NCBI GenBank assembly: GCA_003516705.1
Contig: DPCJ01000092.1
Coordinates: 1 to 10,891, forward strand
Reading direction: 5' to 3'
DNA from: Prolixibacteraceae bacterium
Lineage (GTDB): Bacteria > Bacteroidota > Bacteroidia > Bacteroidales > Prolixibacteraceae
DNA length: 10,891 bases
How positions within the stretch are numbered: the stretch's first letter is position 1; the number at the start of each line of letters is the position of its first letter. Positions 1 to 5,579 of this stretch are shown one piece after another. Both the position numbers and the translations under genes were made by a program. A model generated the notes under the pieces. It was given only the letters and a program-made list of their open reading frames with translations, was not told the origin of the DNA and did no database searches.

Positions 1-386
1 GAAACTTCATCGGCCAGATTACCCAATCTGGCAGCACCTTCGGCAATTTTTTCATCAATTTCAACTGCTTTCTCTTCCAGTTTTTCTTTTACTTCTGCTA
101 CTTTTTCCTCAACAGAATCGAAAAACTCAGCTATCCGGCTTTTTTCTTCCTTTTCAGGCTCAGATTGCTCTTCACCAGTAACTTCTTCAGCCGTTATTTC
201 AGATTCGGCATTATCAGTCTCAGCTACAGCTGGTTTCTTTTTTGTTGTTTTTTTTGCCTTCTCCGGACTTTCGTCCGTTACGTCCGCATCGTTCTCAGCC
301 GATTCAACTGCCTGCCCTTCTTCGGGGGCAATTGCATTTTTTTCCAACTCTTCAGAGTTTTTCAGATCTTTAGATTTCATGAGCAT
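1..386 (-). CDS. Charged low-complexity protein, N-terminal part only (runs off left edge)
   Basis: An open minus-strand frame runs from an ATG at 386 to the left edge without a stop, giving 128 visible residues; a second in-frame ATG at 380 (protein then starting MKSKDLKNSEEL) is an equally good start. There is no signal peptide or membrane segment. Residues about 10-85 are rich in Glu, Asp, Ser, Thr and Ala and look disordered, with a short Lys/Thr basic patch (KKTTKKKPA) near 45-53. Residues about 82-125 switch to a Glu/Lys/Ala/Val pattern typical of a long amphipathic helix or coiled coil. I do not recognise the family. Some Bacteroidota DUF349-type proteins have similar acidic N-terminal extensions, but nothing visible proves that. 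A good promoter candidate lies about 50 bases upstream. The coding call is fairly secure because composition and periodicity are protein-like; the function is unknown. Confidence 0.75.
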   Translation of the reverse strand, partial: MLMKSKDLKNSEELEKNAIAPEEGQAVESAENDADVTDESPEKAKKTTKKKPAVAETDNAESEITAEEVTGEEQSEPEKEEKSRIAEFFDSVEEKVAEVKEKLEEKAVEIDEKIAEGAARLGNLADEV

Positions 387-747
387 AATTTTAAAACCAC
401 TACAAATGGTGTGCGTTAATTTTTTTTTAGCGCTACGAAAATATACATTACGCCCTAATAGTCAAAGTTTTTGGGGTAAAATATCAGTGTTTACAGATAT
501 TAAAGACTACTTTTTGGGATAAAACAGGTAATATACAAAACCTGATGCCATAATTAAATCGCTGTTAGCCAATTACTTTACGATAGATATGTTTTGTAAC
601 AGTGTTGAACAACAGCTGTAATAACTTCATTTACAGTTAAAAACATAACTTTTGTTATATTTTGATGAATTCGGTTTAAGTAAATTGTGAACCTAAACAG
701 GAGAGCAGAAATACAGCGTAGTGCTGACTTCTATGCAACCAATTTAA
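387..747. other. AT-rich intergenic spacer without a recognisable gene
   Basis: Apart from the minus-strand promoter candidate near 438-466, this stretch holds no convincing gene or strong hairpin. Several loose approximations to TAnnTTTG occur on the plus strand (for example TAACTTTTG near 645-655), but none has a clear partner box, so no promoter for the phosphatase homologue can be assigned. A tiny reading frame, ATG CAA CCA ATT TAA at 733-747, sits in the same frame as the downstream phosphatase-like gene but is stopped by its own TAA. Confidence 0.5.
438..466 (-). promoter_or_regulatory. Candidate Bacteroidota -33/-7 promoter for the leftmost gene
   Basis: On the minus strand a TTTG box (463-466) is followed after 17 bases by TATATTTT (438-445), close to the Bacteroidota consensus TTTG ... 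TAnnTTTG. It lies about 50 bases before the start codon at 386 or 380, which fits a short leader. The -7 box has a T in place of the final G. No experimental support. Confidence 0.5.
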
Positions 748-807
748 ATTTATTATGATGGGGTAAAAATTTTCTTTTTAAGTAACCAGAATTCGTGCAG
801 GAGCCAA
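748..807 (+). other. In-frame P-loop codons upstream of the only ATG of the phosphatase homologue
   Basis: Reading back from the ATG at 808 in frame gives, without a stop until TAA at 745-747, the residues VKIFFLSNQNSCRSQ directly before MAEAILR. This matches the family's N-terminal strand plus P-loop (normally FxCTGNSCRSQMAEA), so the segment belongs to the same ancestral gene. No ATG, GTG or TTG occurs in this frame between 748 and 807. ATG codons at 755 and 758 lie in another frame (ATG ATG GGG TAA); one extra base in the G run at 760-763 would join them to the P-loop. Confidence 0.7.
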
Positions 808-1206
808 ATGGCAGAAGCCATTCTACGGAGTTTTGATAAAAATCTGGAAATTTATTCAGCAGGGATTGATCCTGTTGATCACATAAGTCCGGTGGCCATT
901 GAAGTTCTTGGTGAAGCCGGAATTAAACTTAATCCCAGTGTTCCACAGCATTATTCTAAATTTGTTCACCTTGAATTTGATTATTTGATAACCGTTGGTG
1001 ATGGCACCAACGAAAATCTGAAAATTCCGGAAGTTATTAAATACAAACGCAAAATGCATCTTGGTTTTCGAAATCCATACAGGCATTTTAAAGACCGAAA
1101 TGAATTAAAAGAAAAGTGCGCCGAAATTCGTGATGAAATTTACAGCGAACTTGGGTATTTTTACGAAAGGATTATCAGAAAAGAATCAGCGGACCTCAAC
1201 TCATAA
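808..1206 (+). CDS. ArsC / low-molecular-weight tyrosine phosphatase homologue, catalytically degraded and possibly 5'-disrupted
   Basis: The protein from ATG 808 (132 residues) begins MAEAILRSF and contains YSAGI (16-20), the DYLITVGDG strand (58-66), HLGFRNPY (84-91) and RDEIYSEL near the C-terminus. This is the order seen in thioredoxin-coupled arsenate reductases (ArsC of pI258 type) and LMW protein tyrosine phosphatases. The family normally starts about 20 residues earlier with the catalytic P-loop; here that loop is encoded just upstream in frame but lacks a usual start codon. In the P-loop the nucleophilic Cys is Ser (codon 781-783) while the Cys-Arg-Ser that follows is kept. The general-acid Asp of the DP motif is Asn89, and neither redox Cys of ArsC is present (TLC is replaced by TVG). 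The rest of the frame is intact, so it is a pseudoenzyme, a decaying gene, or a gene with a sequencing error near the start. Its 3' end overlaps the convergent aminopeptidase gene. Confidence 0.75.
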   Translation: MAEAILRSFDKNLEIYSAGIDPVDHISPVAIEVLGEAGIKLNPSVPQHYSKFVHLEFDYLITVGDGTNENLKIPEVIKYKRKMHLGFRNPYRHFKDRNELKEKCAEIRDEIYSELGYFYERIIRKESADLNS

Positions 1207-2581
1207 TTTTTTCAATTTCTTCAGCTGTCACCGGTACTCGTTCACCGAGGATGTGGCCACCCGTTTCAGTAACCAGAATATCATCTTCAATACGGATTCC
1301 ACCAAAACCACGGTATTCATTTACCTTTTCAAAATTGATAAAATCGGTATTTATTTTTTCTGATTGCCATTTGTCGATTAATGCCGGAATAAAATAAATG
1401 CCTGGTTCGTTGGTAATTACAAATCCAGGTTGCAGTCTTCTTCCCAGGCGCAAATATCCTGTTCCGAATTGTTTTACAGGTTGAATTTCTTCGTCGAAGC
1501 CAACATGAATCTGGCCGAGGTCTTCCATGTCGTGAACATCGAGCCCCATCATATGACCAAGTCCGTGCGGGAAGAACAGTGCGTGAGCACCGTTTTTCAC
1601 AGCTTCGTCAACGTCGCCTTTCATTAAACCTAAATTTTTTAATCCGGTTGCAATCACTTTTGCCACTTCCAAATGAACCGAAAGATAGGTAACGCCTGGT
1701 TTTACAAGTCTTGTGGCAGTATTGTTGGCAGCAAGTACTATTTCATAAATCTCGCGTTGTTTTGTGGTGAATTTTCCACCAACCGGCGTGGTACGGGTGA
1801 AGTCGCTGGCATAATGCAGCGCTGATTCAGCGCCGGCATCAGTAATCAAAAGGCGACCTTTTTCCAGAAATTGCGAATGATTATGGTTGTGTAACGTCTC
1901 TCCATTTTGTGACAGAATAATCGGAAATGCAGTCATTCCTCCCCCGCTCATGGCAATTCCTTCAATGGTACCGGCAATGCGCTGTTCCCACTCGCCAGGG
2001 TGCGCCATTTTCATGGCAGTTACGTGCATTTGGTAACCAACGGCACAAGCTTTTTCAATTTCGGCAATTTCGCCAGCATCTTTTATCGAACGCAGCCATA
2101 CTATTGCTTTTATCAGCGGCAGCGAAGCTTTTTCTGCAACCTGACTTACTGGAATACCAAGTAATTCGTGTATAAAAATTTTGTTTTCGCCGCGGTAAGG
2201 TGGAAGATAATGAATGGTTCTGCCCTGCTTTTTTGCTTTTTCAATTGATTCAGCAAAAGCAGCGTAAGGCAAACAGTTACTAACCCCAACCTTTTCTGCT
2301 TTGTCTTTTAGCAAAATCTGAGGTCCCATCCAGATAATATCAGCTATGGTTGCATCATCACCAAAGAGAAAATCTTCACCGCTGTCGAAGTCGATAACTG
2401 CAGCCAACCCAGGAAAATCAAGCCCGAAGAAATACAGAAAATTGCTATCCTGACGGAAATGGTAAGTATTGTCGGGATAATTCATTGGAGATTCGTTGTT
2501 CCCCTGAAATATGGCAATACCCTTTAACGCCTTGCTTTTTAACAAATTTCTTCTTCCGGTATAAGTTGCAGCTGAAAACAT
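1196..2581 (-). CDS. pepP: Xaa-Pro aminopeptidase (aminopeptidase P, peptidase family M24B)
   Basis: Removes the N-terminal residue from peptides with proline in second position, using a dinuclear metal centre; no signal peptide is seen, so it is expected in the cytoplasm. The 461 residues contain an N-terminal AMP_N-type domain (about 5-135) and a C-terminal pita-bread fold (about 170-450). All five expected metal ligands are visible: Asp248 in ITDAGAE, Asp260 in ASDFTRT, His343 in HGLGHMMGLDVHD, Glu392 in TNEPGIYF and Glu432 in IRIEDD. The substrate-site histidines His339 and His350 are also kept. The length is usual for bacterial aminopeptidase P. The ATG at 2581 lies about 25 bases after a perfect -7 box, supporting this start. 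The gene stands alone: it diverges from the kinase-like gene and its last 11 bases overlap the end of the convergent phosphatase homologue. I judge the enzyme intact and housekeeping. Confidence 0.95.
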   Translation of the reverse strand: MFSAATYTGRRNLLKSKALKGIAIFQGNNESPMNYPDNTYHFRQDSNFLYFFGLDFPGLAAVIDFDSGEDFLFGDDATIADIIWMGPQILLKDKAEKVGVSNCLPYAAFAESIEKAKKQGRTIHYLPPYRGENKIFIHELLGIPVSQVAEKASLPLIKAIVWLRSIKDAGEIAEIEKACAVGYQMHVTAMKMAHPGEWEQRIAGTIEGIAMSGGGMTAFPIILSQNGETLHNHNHSQFLEKGRLLITDAGAESALHYASDFTRTTPVGGKFTTKQREIYEIVLAANNTATRLVKPGVTYLSVHLEVAKVIATGLKNLGLMKGDVDEAVKNGAHALFFPHGLGHMMGLDVHDMEDLGQIHVGFDEEIQPVKQFGTGYLRLGRRLQPGFVITNEPGIYFIPALIDKWQSEKINTDFINFEKVNEYRGFGGIRIEDDILVTETGGHILGERVPVTAEEIEKIMS

Positions 2582-2605
2582 ATTAATTCAATTTTAGTGT
2601 TTGCG

Positions 2606-2634
2606 CAAATATAATTAAACGGGTACCACAGAAA
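2606..2634 (-). promoter_or_regulatory. Candidate promoter of the aminopeptidase P gene
   Basis: The minus strand carries TATATTTG (2606-2613), an exact match to the Bacteroidota -7 consensus TAnnTTTG. It is preceded after 17 bases by TTTC (2631-2634), one mismatch from the -33 box. The start codon lies 24 bases beyond the -7 box, giving an expected leader of about 20 nt. Confidence 0.6.
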
Positions 2635-2787
2635 CTGATATTTATCTTTTAAATCGTAAAAATGTTTTTCTTCAGAACAGCCTTATTTACATGGTTAGTA
2701 TCAGCAACCGCTTATCAATTCTAAATTACAGGTTATGTAAAACAAAATATTACTGATTTTCGTAAGCTAAAAAAAAAATCGAAAATC

Positions 2788-3486
2788 ATGAGCAGTAATT
2801 TACTCTTAAAATACCTGAACAAACGGTTATCTGAAAACGAAACACACAATAATATGCACGTTTCAGCTTCGAAACCAGTAATTACTATCTCGCGTGAGGT
2901 TGGCTGCAACGGAGTTAAACTGGCAAATTTACTTGCCGAAAGTTTAAACCTGAAAAATCATCTGGTGCATTGGCGGGTGATAAGCAAAGAAGTTTTCTTT
3001 GAAAGTGCCAAAGAGTTGAATATGAATCCGGAACAAATAAGAAGGACCCTGAATCAACGTGAAAAGTTCACTTTTGAGGAGATAATAAAGGCTTTTAACG
3101 ACAAACGATACAAAAGTGAGCAAACCATTGCCAAAACCACACGCGAGGTGATTCATCATTTTGCCACCGATGGCTATTGCATTATTGTTGGCCGCGCAGG
3201 AAATATTATTGCTAAAGACATTAAGACTGCGCTGCATATCAGATTAATTGCGCCTCTTGAATACAGGATAAAAACCATTATGGAAAATAATCAGCTTACG
3301 CGTGAAAAGGCAATTGATTTTATTCGGGAAGTTGAAGAAGAGCGTGTTGCTTTCAGGGAAACAATTTTTGGTGATAAAATACACGAGGAAATGTTTGATA
3401 TGATTTTAAACCGTGATTCGTTTAGTAATGAGGCAATGATTGAAATGATTGAGTTTGCAGCAAAAAAGAAAGGGATTTTCAGCTGA
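2788..3486 (+). CDS. Cytidylate-kinase-like protein (Cytidylate_kin2 family)
   Basis: A 232-residue soluble protein of the cytidylate-kinase-like P-loop family common in Bacteroidota. After a short variable N-terminus (1-28) comes the first strand and nucleotide-binding loop, ITISREVGCNGVKLA (32-46), of G-x-x-G-x-K/R type. Further family marks are GYCIIVGRAGNII (129-141) and RLIAPLEYRI (152-161), followed by the Arg/Glu-rich lid-like helix region (about 160-195). The family is assigned by fold to nucleoside monophosphate kinases, but its natural substrate is not settled, so CMP phosphorylation is not claimed. The expected essential Cmk of the genome would be another gene. The ATG at 2788 follows an A-rich stretch (2769-2777), typical of Bacteroidota initiation regions, and there is no Shine-Dalgarno site. 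The gene is transcribed away from the aminopeptidase gene and appears monocistronic, ending before a stem-loop at 3522. Family assignment is secure; exact role is not. Confidence 0.85.
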   Translation: MSSNLLLKYLNKRLSENETHNNMHVSASKPVITISREVGCNGVKLANLLAESLNLKNHLVHWRVISKEVFFESAKELNMNPEQIRRTLNQREKFTFEEIIKAFNDKRYKSEQTIAKTTREVIHHFATDGYCIIVGRAGNIIAKDIKTALHIRLIAPLEYRIKTIMENNQLTREKAIDFIREVEEERVAFRETIFGDKIHEEMFDMILNRDSFSNEAMIEMIEFAAKKKGIFS

Positions 3487-3521
3487 TCAGAATCTTGTTT
3501 TTTTGTTTTATAAACTATACA

Positions 3522-3556
3522 AAACGGCGGTATCAACTCAATGATAACCGCCGTTT
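3522..3556. terminator. Stem-loop between convergent genes, probable terminator
   Basis: The arm AAACGGCGGTATCA (3522-3535) pairs with TGATAACCGCCGTTT (3542-3556), leaving one bulged A and a 6-base loop. It sits between the converging ends of the kinase-like gene (3486) and the DUF1080 fusion gene (3580). Only a short T run follows on either side (TTTT on the minus side, TTT on the plus side), so it could work in both directions but is not a textbook U-tract terminator. Confidence 0.65.
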
Positions 3557-3579
3557 CACTCATAGAAATTTCTTTATAA

Positions 3580-5037
3580 TCAACCTGTAATTTTTGCCGG
3601 CAATCCTTTTACTTTAATGGGTTTTAAACTGTCGGGTTTTATTTCGAACATGTCGTTGGGTGTAAGCCCGCATTCCTGAATCATTTCAATGCAATATTCA
3701 AGTTTTCCGAGTTCGCGACTGGTATTGTTGGTGCCGAAAGTAAATTTTACCCCGGCCTCTTTTGCCATTTTTATCATTTCTGCTTTGGGTGTTTTGTAAC
3801 GGGCATTAATTTCGAGTGCAATGCCATTTTCGGCAAGTACCTTTACTACCTTTGCCATTCGTTCTTTTGTCCACAATTGGTCGTATTCTTCCATTAACGA
3901 TGTGGGCAAAACAGTTGGATTTACATAAATATCAACGGGTTCCTGCGAGAAAATGGCTTCGATTTTTGAAACAAGATCGTCCATAAATTGCTGTTTGTCG
4001 TCCACCCAAACTTCTTCGGGAATCCAGATTCTGTTTCTCCTCCCTTTTTTATCGGTAAATGTCATGGCATCGGTAAAAACATAATCGAATTTTGCCACAG
4101 CTTCGGGCGAAAACAAGGTAACCCATTCACGGCCTTCGGCCTGCATCCCTTTAAAAGTGGGGCTTCCAGCCACGCTATCGATATAAGCATACAACGTTGA
4201 ATCATTTGTTACCGGAAATTTTAACCCGCAATTGGGTGCAATTCCATAGTTAATTCCAACAGTCTGTGAATTTTGCACCACCTCTTGAATCGTCAGACCA
4301 CCTTTCAGGTGAACATGATAATCGATAAGCGGAAAACCGGGCTGAGCAAGTTTTGTGGCAACTGTATCCCATGCTTCGTCGGGTACAGCTGTTTTTGTTC
4401 CGGCAGGGAGTTCTTTTACCCTGATGTTTTTAAAATAGACAGTACTTTTTGGGTCGTGGGCCTGCAATGCAAATGTGCCGCGGCCAAGTTTCAGGCCTTC
4501 GCCACCCTCCCATCGCCAGGGATTCTCGGGCTGAATGTATTCGTTCACCTTTACATCGTTTACAAAAACCTCAATCATGTTTTCCTCCACTTTCACCCGC
4601 ATTTTGAACCATTCGTTGTCTTTTGTAAACGGGTAATAAATGTTGCGGATACTGTAAATGCTACCGGTTTTTTTACGCTCTTTATAGTCTCCGGTGCCTT
4701 CGTATGAATTATTTACCTGAATTTCATAACCCGCAGCCGGCCAGCCGTCGGCCTGGTATTTGGTGTGAATAAAAATCCCGGAGTTTGAATGTTCAAGTGT
4801 TTTTACTTCGGTTTCAAACTCAAAATTTTTGAAATCACCATCGTAAAAAAGATGACTACGTTCGCCCGAACATTTAATTGCACCATCTTCGACGGTGATG
4901 CTCGTCGGATTTTCTGCAGCGACTTTCCAGCCATCGAGGTCGGTTCCGTTAAAAATTACCTCCCATTCGCCGGTGGGTTTGTTTTGGCATGAAACAAATA
5001 CCAATAGAAAAATTAATGAATAGAGAAATTTTTTCAT
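3580..5037 (-). CDS. Lipoprotein fusing a 3-keto-disaccharide hydrolase (DUF1080) domain to a degenerate PHP-like domain
   Basis: A 485-residue lipoprotein: the signal MKKFLYSLIFLLVFVSC ends in a lipobox with Cys17, so it is expected to be membrane-anchored. Residues about 24-210 form a DUF1080/3-keto-disaccharide hydrolase domain (FNGTDLDGW at 29-37, SGIFIHTKY at 86-94, GYEIQVNN at 103-110, and a closing YFKNIRVKEL at 201-210). This concanavalin-like fold is linked to cleavage of 3-keto-glycosides and other glycans. Residues about 235-480 resemble a PHP (histidinol-phosphatase/YcdX-like) barrel: LIDYHVH with His241 and His243, EGREW with Glu301, ALEINARY at 407-414, and FTFGTNNTS at 433-440. 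In a normal PHP domain the last motif reads GSDxH and another is a His-Pro pair; here these are GTNNT and NP (373-374), so several metal ligands are missing. The gene appears monocistronic: a strong terminator lies upstream and a stem-loop downstream. Role unknown; a periplasmic sugar or phosphoester function is inference. Confidence 0.82.
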   Translation of the reverse strand: MKKFLYSLIFLLVFVSCQNKPTGEWEVIFNGTDLDGWKVAAENPTSITVEDGAIKCSGERSHLFYDGDFKNFEFETEVKTLEHSNSGIFIHTKYQADGWPAAGYEIQVNNSYEGTGDYKERKKTGSIYSIRNIYYPFTKDNEWFKMRVKVEENMIEVFVNDVKVNEYIQPENPWRWEGGEGLKLGRGTFALQAHDPKSTVYFKNIRVKELPAGTKTAVPDEAWDTVATKLAQPGFPLIDYHVHLKGGLTIQEVVQNSQTVGINYGIAPNCGLKFPVTNDSTLYAYIDSVAGSPTFKGMQAEGREWVTLFSPEAVAKFDYVFTDAMTFTDKKGRRNRIWIPEEVWVDDKQQFMDDLVSKIEAIFSQEPVDIYVNPTVLPTSLMEEYDQLWTKERMAKVVKVLAENGIALEINARYKTPKAEMIKMAKEAGVKFTFGTNNTSRELGKLEYCIEMIQECGLTPNDMFEIKPDSLKPIKVKGLPAKITG

Positions 5038-5069
5038 ATTAATTGGTTTAGATTGTTAAAACAATAACT

Positions 5070-5077
5070 CAAAACTA
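5070..5077 (-). promoter_or_regulatory. Weak candidate -7 box for the DUF1080-PHP gene
   Basis: TAGTTTTG on the minus strand matches TAnnTTTG and lies 33 bases before the ATG at 5037. No clear -33 TTTG box is seen at the usual distance, so only the -7 part is supported. A promoter must lie in this gap if the terminator at 5118-5163 is efficient. Confidence 0.35.
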
Positions 5078-5117
5078 ATGGTTTTGATTGAATATTTGGC
5101 AGTACAATAAAAAGCAG

Positions 5118-5163
5118 CAAAAAAAAAGTCCGCTGCAACTGAAAAATCAGGCAAGCGGACTTT
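5118..5163 (-). terminator. Strong intrinsic terminator of the metal-handling operon
   Basis: On the minus strand AAAGTCCGCT (5154-5163) pairs perfectly with AGCGGACTTT (5125-5134). The stem continues with a GC pair and an inner CTGA/TCAG stem around an AAAA loop. A run of nine T residues follows the outer arm. It lies 24 bases after the stop codon of the HMA protein gene at 5187, so it ends that transcript. Confidence 0.85.
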
Positions 5164-5186
5164 AATTATTTAACCACTATCAACTT

Positions 5187-5555
5187 TCAGTTGTTTCTGA
5201 CTTTGTGTACTTCAGCTTCGTGCCCGTGTCCTTTTTCAGCTGTTTCTTTTAGCACTTTGTCATAATCGGCCTTCGAAATTTTTTCGGCTTTGTAACCCTT
5301 TTTTTCAATGGCTTTTGCAAACCCTTCGTCGGTGTTTTTTCCAGCTTTGTATTCAATGTAAATGGTATTCGACGAATGGTCAATCTTCAAATCTTTCACC
5401 CCTTTTTCAAATTTCAGGTGTTCGGTAATTGTTTTCTCACAGTTGGCGCAATCCATATCCGATTTAAAACAAACTACCTTGTTTTCAGTTTTTTGTGCCG
5501 AAAGATTTCCGAAGGTTAAGAGAATTAACCCGATGATAAATGTTAGCTTCTTCAT
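5187..5555 (-). CDS. Secreted heavy-metal-associated (HMA) domain protein
   Basis: A 122-residue protein with a signal peptide (MKKLTFIIGLILLTFGNLSA, cleavage expected near residue 20), so it acts in the periplasm or at the envelope. Residues about 26-92 form an HMA ferredoxin-like fold of the CopZ/MerP/Atx1 type. The metal-binding loop MDCANC has Cys36 and Cys39, the usual ligands for Cu(I) or another soft metal. It closes with AIEKKGYKAEKI at 82-93. A short charged tail carries His110, His112 and His117 (GHGHEAEVH), which could add a metal site. It follows the TonB receptor gene by 24 bases, and the AGGAGAAAA stretch there may serve both stop-start coupling and initiation; a strong terminator follows. 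Co-transcription with a TonB receptor and a Cys/His-rich protein points to metal binding as a shuttle or scavenger. Copper is inferred; the metal is not proven by sequence. Confidence 0.9.
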   Translation of the reverse strand: MKKLTFIIGLILLTFGNLSAQKTENKVVCFKSDMDCANCEKTITEHLKFEKGVKDLKIDHSSNTIYIEYKAGKNTDEGFAKAIEKKGYKAEKISKADYDKVLKETAEKGHGHEAEVHKVRNN

Positions 5556-5579
5556 ATTCGTAACTTTTTAATTTTCTCC

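Noticed and set aside
165..419. Plus-strand 84-codon frame rich in Phe
   Set aside because: It lies opposite the charged minus-strand gene; its Phe/Arg richness is the mirror image of that gene's Lys/Glu codons.
3483..3506. Terminator for the kinase-like gene from the CTGATCAG palindrome and following T run
   Set aside because: The palindrome has no loop and overlaps the stop codon; the stem-loop at 3522-3556 is a far better candidate.
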